Of a stretch of 64,000 bases of DNA, positions 1-11,720 are shown piece after piece. The first letter of the stretch is position 1. Each line of letters begins with the position of its first letter. The translations under genes were made by a program, and so were the position numbers. Source of the stretch: Serratia sp. FDAARGOS_506 (GTDB taxonomy: Bacteria > Pseudomonadota > Gammaproteobacteria > Enterobacterales > Enterobacteriaceae); NCBI RefSeq assembly GCF_003812745.1, contig NZ_CP033831.1, positions 4,754,793 to 4,818,792 of the forward strand. The letters run 5' to 3'. Under the pieces are notes generated by a model. That model had not been told where the DNA came from, made no database searches, and saw only the letters and a list, made by a program, of their open reading frames with translations.

Positions 1-1610
1 ATACGGTGATCGCCAGCAACAAAATCGCCGAGCACCTGCTGCCGCACCTCAGCCTGCAAAAAATCGCTCATATGGCCGAACAGCATCACGGAGTGATCCA
101 GGCGACGGTCAACAATGAAGTGTATGAAATCCGTATTTTCCGCAGCCAGCTGTCGCCGGACACCTACCTGTTCCTGATGCACGATCAGGATAAAGAGGTG
201 ATGGTGAACAAACGGCTGCAGCAGGCGCGGCGCGAATACGACAAGAACGTTCAGGCACGTAAGCTGATGCTGCACAATCTGGGCATCGAGCTCAATCAAC
301 CGGTGCGCCAGATGCACGATCTGGTCGATCGTCTGCGCAGCCGGCCGGATGAGGAGCAGCAGCAGGCGTTGCTGGGCCAGTTGACGGCGGAGTCGGCTTC
401 GGTGCTGGGATTAATCGATAACATTACCCTGTTGACCCGGCTGGAAACCCAGGACTGGCAGCCTACGCGCGAACCGTTCAATCCGGCGGCAATGATCGAT
501 GAGTTGCTGCTGGAGGCCCTGCCCGCCCTTAACCAAAAGGGGCTGGCGCTGTTCAAGCATTTCCAGCTGGACGTCGAGCAGAACTATATCGGCGATGCCA
601 ACGCGCTGCGTAAAGTGATCGCGCTGTTGGTGCATTACGCCATTATCACCACCGCCTGCGGCAAAATTTCCCTGGTTGTCGACCATGAGCCCGAGCATCC
701 GGATCGCCTGATTTTCCAAATCAATGACACCGGCTCCGGCATATCCAACGAAGAGATCAGCAACCTCAACTATCCCTTCCTCAGCCAGACGCTGGTGGAC
801 CGCTTCAACCACGGTTCCGGGCTCACCTTCTTCCTGTGCAACCAGCTGTGCAAAAAGCTTAACGGCCAGTTGGACATTCGCAGCAAGGTGGATATCGGCA
901 CTCGCTATACCATTCGCGTCGCCATGGAGATGGAGAAAAAAGAGCCGCAGGAGCAGGAAAAACTGCTCGACGGCGTCACCGCCCTACTGGACGTCACGTC
1001 GGATGAAGTGCGTGGCATCGTGACCCGTCTGCTGCAGGCCTATGGCGCCGACTGCCTCGTCGCCGAAGATCGCGCGGTCAATCGCGATTATGACGTGCTG
1101 CTGACCGATAATCCGCAACGCGCTGATGATTACACCCTGTTGCTGGCAACCGATGAGCCGGGCTGGCAAGCGCTGGATAAACGCTACATTCGGGTGAACT
1201 ACAATCTGAACGGCGCATTAATCGACGCCGTGCTGATGCTGATCGAACAGCAAATGGCCGCGCTGGAACAGGAAGAAAGCCCGCTTTCATTGAGCTCAGA
1301 AGATATCCAACTCTATGAAAAACAATTGAAATCAAGTGATTACTATGGGCTATTTGTCGATACAGTACCCGACGATGTCAAAAAACTGTATACTGAGGCG
1401 GGCAGCAGTGATTTCAATGCGCTGTCACAAACCGCACACCGCCTGAAAGGCGTGTTTGCCATGTTAAATCTGCTTCCCGGCAAGCAGCTGTGCGAATCGT
1501 TAGAACAGCGCATCGCAGAAGGTGATGCGCCCGAGATCGAGAATAACATCAGTCAGATTGATTTTTTCGTCAGCAGACTGCTGAAGCAAGGTAGCCAACA
1601 ACATGAATAA
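1..1610 (+). CDS. rcsD: RcsD phosphotransfer protein, C-terminal part (5' end outside window)
   Basis: Inner-membrane phosphorelay intermediate that passes phosphate from RcsC to RcsB in the Rcs envelope-stress pathway. The frame is open to the left edge, so only about the last 535 of roughly 890 residues are present; the periplasmic sensor and membrane segments are missing. What remains has a degenerate kinase-like ATPase region (the DTGSGIS motif near 727-747) and a C-terminal HPt domain with the phospho-accepting His in AHRLKGVFAML, codon 1437-1439. The stop overlaps the rcsB start by 8 bp, so the two genes are probably translationally coupled. Identification by recalled similarity to E. 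coli RcsD. Confidence 0.95.
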   Translation, partial: TVIASNKIAEHLLPHLSLQKIAHMAEQHHGVIQATVNNEVYEIRIFRSQLSPDTYLFLMHDQDKEVMVNKRLQQARREYDKNVQARKLMLHNLGIELNQPVRQMHDLVDRLRSRPDEEQQQALLGQLTAESASVLGLIDNITLLTRLETQDWQPTREPFNPAAMIDELLLEALPALNQKGLALFKHFQLDVEQNYIGDANALRKVIALLVHYAIITTACGKISLVVDHEPEHPDRLIFQINDTGSGISNEEISNLNYPFLSQTLVDRFNHGSGLTFFLCNQLCKKLNGQLDIRSKVDIGTRYTIRVAMEMEKKEPQEQEKLLDGVTALLDVTSDEVRGIVTRLLQAYGADCLVAEDRAVNRDYDVLLTDNPQRADDYTLLLATDEPGWQALDKRYIRVNYNLNGALIDAVLMLIEQQMAALEQEESPLSLSSEDIQLYEKQLKSSDYYGLFVDTVPDDVKKLYTEAGSSDFNALSQTAHRLKGVFAMLNLLPGKQLCESLEQRIAEGDAPEIENNISQIDFFVSRLLKQGSQQHE

Positions 1611-2253
1611 CCTGAACGTAATTATTGCTGATGACCATCCTATCGTACTGTTTGGCATCCGGAAGTCACTTGAGCAAATTGAATGGGTGAATGTCGTTGG
1701 GGAGTTCGAAGACTCAACCGCACTGATCAACAATCTGTCCAAGCTGGACGCCAACGTGCTGATCACCGATCTGTCGATGCCGGGTGACAAGTATGGCGAC
1801 GGCATCACGCTGATTAAATACATCAAGCGCCACTATCCGCAGTTGTCGATCATCGTACTGACCATGAACAACAACCCGGCGATCCTGAGCGCGGTATTGG
1901 ATCTGGATATCGAAGGCATCGTGCTGAAACAAGGCGCGCCAACCGATCTGCCGAAGGCGCTGGCCGCCCTGCAGAAAGGCAAGAAATTCACGCCGGAAAG
2001 CGTCTCTAAACTGCTGGAGAAAATCAGCGCCAGCGGCTATGGCGACAAACGCCTGTCGCCGAAAGAGAGCGAAGTGCTGCGCCTGTTCGCTGAAGGTTTC
2101 CTGGTGACCGAAATCGCCAAGAAGCTCAACCGCAGCATCAAAACCATCAGCAGCCAGAAGAAATCGGCGATGATGAAGCTGGGCGTCGAAAACGACATCG
2201 CCCTGCTCAACTACCTCTCCTCCGTCAGCATGACGCCGCTGGACAAAGACTAA
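1603..2253 (+). CDS. rcsB: RcsB response regulator
   Basis: DNA-binding response regulator of the Rcs phosphorelay, controlling capsule, flagella and envelope genes alone or with RcsA. It has 216 residues, the usual length. An N-terminal receiver domain has acidic residues IIADDHP near residues 8-14 and the phospho-acceptor Asp56 in LITDLSMPG. A C-terminal LuxR-type HTH covers about residues 145-205 (LSPKESEVLRLFAEG, then IAKKLNRSIKTISSQK). The start ATG lies inside the end of rcsD. The gene is followed by a strong hairpin and by convergent rcsC. Confidence 0.98.
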   Translation: MNNLNVIIADDHPIVLFGIRKSLEQIEWVNVVGEFEDSTALINNLSKLDANVLITDLSMPGDKYGDGITLIKYIKRHYPQLSIIVLTMNNNPAILSAVLDLDIEGIVLKQGAPTDLPKALAALQKGKKFTPESVSKLLEKISASGYGDKRLSPKESEVLRLFAEGFLVTEIAKKLNRSIKTISSQKKSAMMKLGVENDIALLNYLSSVSMTPLDKD

Positions 2254-2279
2254 ATCCCGCCTCACGGCAGGTTGACGCC

Positions 2280-2315
2280 AAACAGGCACGGCATTTCGCC
2301 GTGCCTGTTTGCTTT
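2280..2315 (+). terminator. Hairpin between rcsB and rcsC
   Basis: A perfect 13-bp stem (AAACAGGCACGGC at 2280-2292 with its complement at 2298-2310, 5-nt loop) is followed by GCTTTT. It fits a rho-independent terminator for rcsDB and may also stop readthrough from rcsC. Confidence 0.8.
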
Positions 2316-5177
2316 TCAAGCCTCGCTGCGGCTGTAGCGTACCTGTTGACTGTAATAAGCCAAGGTCTGCTCCAACGTCTCCAGCGTGACGGGTTTCGAC
2401 AGACAATTATCCATACCCGCCTCGAGGCAACGCTGCTTCTCTTCCGCCAGCGCATTCGCCGTCACGCCGATCACCGGCGCGCTGAACTGCATCTGCCGCA
2501 GCTCCTGCGTCAGACGATAACCGTCCATATTCGGCATATTGACATCGGTCAGCACAATATCGACATGGTGTTGTTTCAACACGCCGAGCGCATCGACGCC
2601 GTCATTGGCAGTCACCACCTGATATCCCAGCGACCCCAGCTGATCGGACAACAGGCGACGGTTGATCGGATGGTCGTCAACCACCAGCAGATGAATATCG
2701 CCGTTGTCCGCTGCGCTGGCCTTGGCGGGCACCGGCAGCTGCACCAGCGCCTCTGCCGCGCCACTGCCGACGCCGAACAGCCGGTTGAGCAAGGTCAGCG
2801 TTTCTCGCGGCGTGGAGGTGCTGTGCATCCAATAACCCGGTCGGGTTTCCAGCGATGGGCCGATATGCTCGGTGGAAAATTGGATCTGGGCCAGCAGCGG
2901 CGTATCTAACATCAGCGGATGATCGCTGAGCATCACCTCTCCGGCGGCGGTCTCCTGCCCGTCATAGCGCTGGATATCAGCACCGTAGCCGCCCAGGATC
3001 GCCATCAGGTAACTTTCCAGCCGCTGATTGCGGATATCCAGCCACAGCCGCCGCCCCTGCCAGGTATCGCTGGCTTGTGGGATCGGGAACTGGGCGTTGA
3101 ACAGCGGAATACGGATGCTGAACAGACTGCCCAGCCCCGGTTCGGACTCAACGGCGATATCGCCGTCCATCAGGTTGATCAGTTTCTCACAGATAGCCAA
3201 CCCCAGGCCGGTTCCCTGGAAATGGCGCTGCACACCGGTGCCCACCTGGAAGAACGGATCGAACAGGCGCGAGATCTCTTTCTCCGGGATACCGACACCG
3301 GTATCGCGCACGCTGAACTCCAGATGGCTGCCGCGAGTGCAGACCTGCAACACAATACAGCCGGTATCGGTGAACTTGATGGCGTTATTCACCAGGTTGG
3401 AGAGCACCTGCTGCAGCCGCACCGGATCGCCGAAAATGCGCTCCGGCACGTTTTGCTCGATAAAGCAGTACAGCCCCAGACGTTTCTTCACCACCAGCGG
3501 CAAATAGTTGCCGGCGATATGGGTGATCACCTCCAGACAGGAGAACTCGCGCGGTTCGATCTTCAGCTGCTCGGATTCAATTTTGGAGAAATCGAGAATA
3601 TCGCTGATGATTTTCAGCAGCAGGCCGGAAGAGTTGTTCATCGCATTGACCAACCGATCGACCCCTTGCGGCAACGCTTTGGTTTGCAGCAGATCGAGGT
3701 TGCCGATAATACCGTACAGCGGCGTGCGCAGCTCATGGCTGACGGTGGCCAGGAACATCGATTTGGACTGGCTGGCCTGCTCCGCCGCCGCCGCCATCTC
3801 CTGCAGCGACTCCTCCATTTTCACGCGCGCGCTGACGTCCACCAGCACGCAGATTGCCACCTCTTCGTTACGGTAGCGCGAGTGGACAAAGCTGATCTGC
3901 AGGTTGTTGTTGTTGCTGGTCATCACATCGACGAAATTCGCCTGCTGCTCGCAAATGATGCGCGTAATGCGGTCGCGATCTTCGTGGGTCAACAAATTGA
4001 TATAGTTGTGCGCCAGTTCATTACTCAGAATATTGGTGCCGTCGCTGATGCGCAGGATACAGATGCCCACCGGCGCCGAAGCGACGATCTTGCGGTTGAA
4101 CTGCTCGTGCTCTTCCAGACGGAAGGCGTTGTCCTCCGCCGGCAGGAACATCTTGCGCTCAAACAGCCACGCCAGCGTGAACAGCACGATGGCCGACAGC
4201 AGGTTAAGCAACAGCGCATTGAGGATCAGCATTTTGAAGCGTTCCACCACGCTTTTCACCGGCAACGCATAGACGATACTCAGCGAAGAAGGTGGCAGCG
4301 CTTTCTTCAAAACCAGATCGCGGTAATTGTCGACATAGCCGAAGTAGGCATGCTCTTCAGGATAGCTGTTGAGCGAAGCCGCATAGCGATCGCCATCCGC
4401 CAGGCGCAGTACCGGCTCATTGTTCTCATCCAACAGCGTGACACCGATCGGCAGGTTGCCGGCGGTGACGAAATCTTCCAACCGGACAGTTTGCTCGATG
4501 CCCAGCAACGCCTCCAACTTGTTGCCTATATAGATCGGCGCCAGTACATACAGATAACCGACGTCTGGCCGTTGCGCACTCGGGCTGATCCAATACAGGT
4601 TGTTGTCTTTGTCCAAACTCTTGGCGTTACGGTATTTCAGAATACGCTCATGCAACAATTTCAGCATGTTTTCCCGGTTGGCGACCGCGTTGCCACCGCC
4701 AAACTCCGCTAAACAGAGGCTGTCGCCACCGATGAAGAACACCCGGTTGAGATCGTAGGCCGCCACGAAGTTCTCTTTCCAATACTGGATCAACCCGCTC
4801 AACGAATCGAGCGAACTGCGGTAGGTGGTGCTCAGCGCGCAGTTGGACTCCGGATACAGAGGAAAGAATTGCGGCGGGCTGCCCTTACCGGGGAACACGC
4901 CGCTGAACATGTCCAGGCTGCTGACTGAACCGTTGAGACGGTTCTCCGCCATATACTTGATGTCGCGGATGATGTCGGCGGAATGGCGGATGTAGCCCTG
5001 CGCCTGATCGAAGTTGAGGTTGTACTCCTGCCGAATGTCCGACTCTTTCTGATGCAGGATATTCAGAATATAAAAGGTGGTGAGCAGCGCTCCCAACGAC
5101 CACAGCAAAATCGCCAGCACCCGGAACAGATAGCGGGATATCTTCAGCGTAGTTCGAAAAGAGGCTAAATATTTCAA
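2316..5177 (-). CDS. rcsC: RcsC hybrid sensor histidine kinase
   Basis: Inner-membrane hybrid kinase that starts the Rcs phosphorelay. It has 953 residues, close to the E. coli protein. A transmembrane segment near residues 13-37, a periplasmic domain, and a second membrane segment near 313-336 are followed by a linker, a histidine kinase with His481 in the H-box (ATVSHELRTPLYG), ATP-binding motifs NNAIKF, DTGVGI and GTGLGL, and a C-terminal receiver with the phospho-acceptor Asp878 in LTDVNMPNMDG. It is convergent with rcsB and separated from gyrA by a terminator. The start has few alternatives and matches the conserved MKYLASFRTTLK N-terminus. Confidence 0.97.
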   Translation of the reverse strand: MKYLASFRTTLKISRYLFRVLAILLWSLGALLTTFYILNILHQKESDIRQEYNLNFDQAQGYIRHSADIIRDIKYMAENRLNGSVSSLDMFSGVFPGKGSPPQFFPLYPESNCALSTTYRSSLDSLSGLIQYWKENFVAAYDLNRVFFIGGDSLCLAEFGGGNAVANRENMLKLLHERILKYRNAKSLDKDNNLYWISPSAQRPDVGYLYVLAPIYIGNKLEALLGIEQTVRLEDFVTAGNLPIGVTLLDENNEPVLRLADGDRYAASLNSYPEEHAYFGYVDNYRDLVLKKALPPSSLSIVYALPVKSVVERFKMLILNALLLNLLSAIVLFTLAWLFERKMFLPAEDNAFRLEEHEQFNRKIVASAPVGICILRISDGTNILSNELAHNYINLLTHEDRDRITRIICEQQANFVDVMTSNNNNLQISFVHSRYRNEEVAICVLVDVSARVKMEESLQEMAAAAEQASQSKSMFLATVSHELRTPLYGIIGNLDLLQTKALPQGVDRLVNAMNNSSGLLLKIISDILDFSKIESEQLKIEPREFSCLEVITHIAGNYLPLVVKKRLGLYCFIEQNVPERIFGDPVRLQQVLSNLVNNAIKFTDTGCIVLQVCTRGSHLEFSVRDTGVGIPEKEISRLFDPFFQVGTGVQRHFQGTGLGLAICEKLINLMDGDIAVESEPGLGSLFSIRIPLFNAQFPIPQASDTWQGRRLWLDIRNQRLESYLMAILGGYGADIQRYDGQETAAGEVMLSDHPLMLDTPLLAQIQFSTEHIGPSLETRPGYWMHSTSTPRETLTLLNRLFGVGSGAAEALVQLPVPAKASAADNGDIHLLVVDDHPINRRLLSDQLGSLGYQVVTANDGVDALGVLKQHHVDIVLTDVNMPNMDGYRLTQELRQMQFSAPVIGVTANALAEEKQRCLEAGMDNCLSKPVTLETLEQTLAYYSQQVRYSRSEA

Positions 5178-5265
5178 TCGGATACCATACGAAAGTCAGT
5201 GGCGGCGCGCGTTGTCGCCGGCGCGGCGGCCGGCGGCTCGGTGCGCCAATTAAACCATATAACTG

Positions 5266-5299
5266 AAAAAGGGCCTAGCATCGCTGCCAGGCCCTTTTG
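5266..5299 (-). terminator. Terminator downstream of gyrA
   Basis: AAAAGGGCCT (5267-5276) pairs with AGGCCCTTTT (5289-5298), with a further small AGC/GCT stem inside the loop. Read on the minus strand the stem is followed by a T run, as expected for rho-independent termination of gyrA. Confidence 0.8.
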
Positions 5300-5344
5300 T
5301 CTCAGTGCATTACGGTGTCGGTATGCCGACGCCATCACCTTGCT

Positions 5345-8002
<2,658 letters not shown>

Positions 8003-8199
8003 CTACTAATGATTCATCTGCCCGCTGCCATAGTGGCAAAGGTGTAAAACTATATCACAAAGCACGCTTTACGGGAAAATAACCGCCGCTGTTTCACGGA
8101 AATTGTGCAGATAAGTGCGCTAAAAACGCATCGGCACAGACGATGCCGTGCCGGAACATGTATAATCCGCGCAACGAGAACAAGGAGCCAGACAAGCCC

Positions 8200-8925
8200 A
8201 TGAACGCAGAATCATCCAGCCGAGTGCAAAACGTTGACCACCAGGAAATCGCCAAGTTCGAGGCCGTCGCCTCTCGCTGGTGGGATCTGGAAGGCGAGTT
8301 CAAACCGCTGCACCGCATCAACCCGTTGCGCCTGAACTACATCATGCAACGCGCCGGCGGCATTTTTGACCAGCAGGTACTCGACGTAGGCTGCGGCGGC
8401 GGCATTCTGGCGGAAAGCATGGCGCGCGAAGGCGCCAAGGTCACCGGCCTGGACATGGGCGCGGAGCCGCTGCAGGTCGCGCGGCTGCACGCGCTGGAAA
8501 GCGGCGTGAACGTCACTTACGTGCAGGAGACGGTGGAAAGCCATGCTCAGGCCAATCCGCAGCGTTACGACGTGGTCACCTGCATGGAGATGCTGGAGCA
8601 CGTGCCGGATCCGGCTTCGGTGGTGCGCGCCTGCGCTCAGCTGGTGAAACCGGGCGGCCACGTGTTCTTCTCTACCATCAACCGCAACACCAAAGCCTGG
8701 CTGATGGCGGTGATCGGTGCGGAGTACGTGTTGAAGATGGTGCCGCAGGGCACCCACGATCATAAGAAGTTTATTCGCCCTTCCGAGCTGATCGGCTGGG
8801 TCGACGGCACACCGCTGCGCGAAAAGCACATGATCGGCCTGCATTACAACCCGATCACCGATCATTTCAAGCTTGGACGCAACGTTGACGTGAACTACAT
8901 GGTGCACACCCAGCACGAAGGCTAA
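8200..8925 (+). CDS. ubiG: UbiG ubiquinone O-methyltransferase
   Basis: SAM-dependent methyltransferase that performs both O-methylations in ubiquinone synthesis (2-polyprenyl-6-hydroxyphenol and 3-demethylubiquinol methylation). It has 241 residues. The class I SAM motif [13 protein letters not shown], then [13 protein letters not shown], is clear. The frame opens upstream at 8143, but the ATG at 8200 has an AAGGAG site at 8182-8187 and gives the conserved MNAE start, so it is chosen. It is divergent from gyrA, as in E. coli. The next gene, nrdA, has its own promoter. Confidence 0.97.
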   Translation: MNAESSSRVQNVDHQEIAKFEAVASRWWDLEGEFKPLHRINPLRLNYIMQRAGGIFDQQVLDVGCGGGILAESMAREGAKVTGLDMGAEPLQVARLHALESGVNVTYVQETVESHAQANPQRYDVVTCMEMLEHVPDPASVVRACAQLVKPGGHVFFSTINRNTKAWLMAVIGAEYVLKMVPQGTHDHKKFIRPSELIGWVDGTPLREKHMIGLHYNPITDHFKLGRNVDVNYMVHTQHEG

Positions 8926-9203
8926 GCGTTGTAAACCGCGCCGGCCCTGCATTACCGAGGGGCGGCGCCAACGGGGCATTCGGAAAAATACCTAATTTCC
9001 GCAACTTCGATCAAAATAGCCGTTGTAAACAGTTTTTTAGAATATTAAATCAGATCAATATGCCGTTTTTTTCTAACGTTTAATAAAGCGTCAAACGATC
9101 GGTTTTTTTAGTTTTTCAGTAAAATCTGATCACGCTTATTGACAAGCAGGTCGCGCCAGTCACGGCGCGCGCTTCGCGCGGCAAGTTACATTTCACCCCC
9201 AAG

Positions 9204-9212
9204 TTATCCACA
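9204..9212 (+). promoter_or_regulatory. DnaA box upstream of nrdA
   Basis: TTATCCACA is a perfect match to the strong DnaA box consensus. DnaA-ATP control of nrdAB is known in E. coli, and the box lies about 20 bp upstream of the predicted -35 element here. Confidence 0.75.
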
Positions 9213-9233
9213 AATTAGGCCGGTTTTGTTCAC

Positions 9234-9262
9234 TTGCAAACGCCTTATTTTCTCACTATCTT
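9234..9262 (+). promoter_or_regulatory. Predicted nrdA promoter
   Basis: TTGCAA (9234-9239), 17-bp spacer, TATCTT (9257-9262). This places transcription start near 9269, giving a leader of about 95 nt. The -10 element lies within the first NrdR box. Confidence 0.6.
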
Positions 9263-9298
9263 GTTACCTCACCGACATACACCCCCTATATATAGTGT
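9251..9298 (+). promoter_or_regulatory. Paired NrdR boxes
   Basis: Two 16-bp elements resemble the NrdR consensus acaCwAtATaTwGtgt: TCTCACTATCTTGTTA (9251-9266, weaker) and CCCCTATATATAGTGT (9283-9298, strong). They are separated by exactly 16 bp, the three-helical-turn repeat typical of NrdR-controlled promoters. The first overlaps the predicted -10, so repression by NrdR with bound (d)ATP is expected. Confidence 0.75.
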
Positions 9299-9364
9299 TT
9301 ACATACTGAGCAGAGCGACTACACTTTCTGCTTAGGGGAACCATACGGACAGGTAAAACACCAC

Positions 9365-11653
9365 ATGAACCAAAGTCTGCTTGTAACTAAACGCGATGGC
9401 CGTAAAGAGCGCATCAACCTCGACAAAATCCACCGGGTCATCGATTGGGCCGCAGAAGGATTACATAACGTCTCGGTTTCTCAAGTAGAGTTGCGTTCAC
9501 ATATTCAGTTTTATGACGGCATCAAAACCGCCGACATTCATGAAACCATCATCAAAGCCGCAGCCGATCTGATCTCCCGCGATGCGCCGGACTATCAGTA
9601 CCTGGCCGCTCGCCTGGCGATCTTCCACCTGCGCAAAAAGGCTTATGGTCAGTTCGAGCCGCCGAAGCTGCACGCCCACGTCATTCGCATGGTCGAGATG
9701 GGCAAATACGATAAGCATCTGCTGGAAGACTACAGCGCTGAAGAGTTCGAGCAGATGGACGCCTTTATCGATCACTGGCGCGACATGAACTTCTCCTATG
9801 CCGCCGTCAAGCAGCTGGAAGGCAAGTATCTGGTGCAGAACCGCGTCAGCGGCGAGATCTACGAAAGCGCCCAGTTCCTGTACATGCTGGTGTCCGCGTG
9901 CCTGTTCTCCAACTACCCGCGTGAAACCCGTCTGGACTACGTCAAACGTTTCTACGACGCGATTTCCACCTTCAAGATTTCGCTGCCTACGCCGATCATG
10001 TCCGGCGTGCGCACCCCAACCCGCCAGTTCAGCTCCTGCGTGCTGATCGAGTGCGGCGACAGCCTGGACTCCATTAACGCCACTTCCAGCGCCATTGTGA
10101 AATACGTTTCGCAACGCGCCGGCATCGGCATCAACGCCGGCCGCATCCGCGCGCTGGGTAGCCCGATCCGTGGCGGTGAAGCCTTCCATACCGGCTGTAT
10201 CCCGTTCTACAAGCACTTCCAGACCGCCGTCAAATCCTGCTCGCAGGGCGGCGTACGCGGTGGCGCAGCAACGCTGTTCTACCCGATGTGGCACCTGGAA
10301 GTGGAAAGCCTGCTGGTGTTGAAAAACAACCGCGGCGTTGAAGGCAACCGCGTGCGTCACATGGACTACGGTGTGCAGCTGAACCGCCTGATGTACCAGC
10401 GTCTGATCAAGGGCGAAGACATCACTCTGTTCAGCCCGTCCGATGTACCGGGGCTGTATGACGCGTTCTTCGCCGATCAGGACGAATTCGAGCGTCTGTA
10501 CACCCAGTATGAGAAAGACGACAGCATTCGCCAGAAGCGCGTGAAAGCGGTTGAACTGTTCTCGCTGATGATGCAAGAGCGCGCCTCTACCGGCCGCATC
10601 TACATCCAGAACGTTGACCACTGCAACACTCACAGCCCGTTCGATCCGCAGATCGCGCCGGTGCGTCAGTCCAACCTGTGCCTGGAAATCGCACTCCCGA
10701 CCAAGCCGCTGGAAGACGTCAACGACGAAAACGGCGAAATTGCGCTGTGCACCCTGTCCGCCTTCAACCTCGGCGCGATTGACAGCCTGGACGATCTGGA
10801 AGAATTGGCAACCCTGGCGGTGCGCTCGCTCGACGCCCTGCTGGATTACCAGGATTATCCGATCAAGGCCGCGCACCGTGGCGCGATGGGCCGCCGCACC
10901 CTGGGTATCGGCGTCATCAACTTCGCTTATTACCTGGCGAAGAACGGCGTGCGCTATTCCGACGGCAGCGCCAACAACCTGACGCACAAAACGTTCGAAG
11001 CCATTCAGTACTACCTGCTGAAAGCCTCCAACCGTCTGGCTCAGGAACAAGGCGCTTGCCCGTGGTTCAAAGAAACCACTTATTCGCAGGGTATCCTGCC
11101 GATCGACACCTACAAGAAAGACCTGGATGCGATCTGCAGTGAGCCGCTGCACTATGACTGGGAAACCCTGCGTAAAGAGATCCAGGAAACCGGCCTGCGT
11201 AACTCAACGCTGTCCGCCCTGATGCCGTCGGAAACTTCTTCGCAGATTTCCAACGCCACCAACGGTATCGAGCCGCCGCGCGGCCACATCAGCATCAAGG
11301 CGTCGAAAGACGGCATCCTGCGCCAGGTGGTGCCGGAGTATGAGCGTCTGAAAGACAACTACGAGCTGCTGTGGGAAATGCCAAGCAACGACGGCTATCT
11401 GCAGCTGGTAGGGCTGATGCAGAAATTCATCGACCAGTCGATCTCTGCCAACACCAACTACGATCCGACCCGCTTCCCGGGCGGCAAGGTGCCGATGAAG
11501 CAGCTGTTGAAAGACCTGCTCACCACCTACAAGTTCGGTGTGAAAACGCTGTACTACCAAAACACCCGCGACGGTGCGGAAGACGCCCAGGAAGATTTGC
11601 AGCCTGCCAAGGCCGGCGATGACGACTGCGAAAGCGGCGCCTGCAAGATCTAA
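9365..11653 (+). CDS. nrdA: Class Ia ribonucleotide reductase, alpha subunit
   Basis: Large catalytic subunit that reduces ribonucleoside diphosphates to deoxy forms in air. It has 762 residues. An N-terminal ATP-cone (about residues 5-95) gives allosteric activity control. Active-site features are the redox Cys in SSCVLIECGDSLDS, NLCLEIALPT (with Asn, Cys and Glu of the catalytic centre) and ALCTLSAFNLG. The C-terminal tail DDDCESGACKI carries the two Cys that accept electrons from thioredoxin or glutaredoxin. It heads the operon nrdA-nrdB-yfaE. Confidence 0.99.
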   Translation: MNQSLLVTKRDGRKERINLDKIHRVIDWAAEGLHNVSVSQVELRSHIQFYDGIKTADIHETIIKAAADLISRDAPDYQYLAARLAIFHLRKKAYGQFEPPKLHAHVIRMVEMGKYDKHLLEDYSAEEFEQMDAFIDHWRDMNFSYAAVKQLEGKYLVQNRVSGEIYESAQFLYMLVSACLFSNYPRETRLDYVKRFYDAISTFKISLPTPIMSGVRTPTRQFSSCVLIECGDSLDSINATSSAIVKYVSQRAGIGINAGRIRALGSPIRGGEAFHTGCIPFYKHFQTAVKSCSQGGVRGGAATLFYPMWHLEVESLLVLKNNRGVEGNRVRHMDYGVQLNRLMYQRLIKGEDITLFSPSDVPGLYDAFFADQDEFERLYTQYEKDDSIRQKRVKAVELFSLMMQERASTGRIYIQNVDHCNTHSPFDPQIAPVRQSNLCLEIALPTKPLEDVNDENGEIALCTLSAFNLGAIDSLDDLEELATLAVRSLDALLDYQDYPIKAAHRGAMGRRTLGIGVINFAYYLAKNGVRYSDGSANNLTHKTFEAIQYYLLKASNRLAQEQGACPWFKETTYSQGILPIDTYKKDLDAICSEPLHYDWETLRKEIQETGLRNSTLSALMPSETSSQISNATNGIEPPRGHISIKASKDGILRQVVPEYERLKDNYELLWEMPSNDGYLQLVGLMQKFIDQSISANTNYDPTRFPGGKVPMKQLLKDLLTTYKFGVKTLYYQNTRDGAEDAQEDLQPAKAGDDDCESGACKI

Positions 11654-11666
11654 AGTTTGACCTAGC

Positions 11667-11689
11667 GGGCCGGAATTTTCCGGCCCCTT
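11667..11689 (+). other. Hairpin in nrdA-nrdB gap
   Basis: GGGCCGGAA (11667-11675) pairs with TTCCGGCCC (11678-11686), followed by CTTCATTT. It could be a partial terminator or an RNA-stability hairpin that adjusts NrdA to NrdB ratio; nrdB lacks an obvious separate promoter. Confidence 0.5.
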
Positions 11690-11720
11690 CATTTAGCCAC
11701 GTTACGATGGATTCAGGCTT

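Larger units (their letters stand above)
8926..9364 (+). promoter_or_regulatory. ubiG-nrdA intergenic control region
   Basis: 439 bp without a gene. The first part is AT-rich with T/A tracts (9030-9125) and a GC-rich imperfect hairpin around 9164-9182. The distal part holds a DnaA box, a sigma-70-like promoter and two NrdR boxes, listed separately. No open frame of interest was seen. Confidence 0.8.

Noticed and set aside
2301..4712. Two long plus-strand frames opposite rcsC (to 597 codons)
   Set aside because: Shadow frames of rcsC, biased toward H, Q and R as expected from the antisense of a high-GC gene; rcsC itself has full family motifs.
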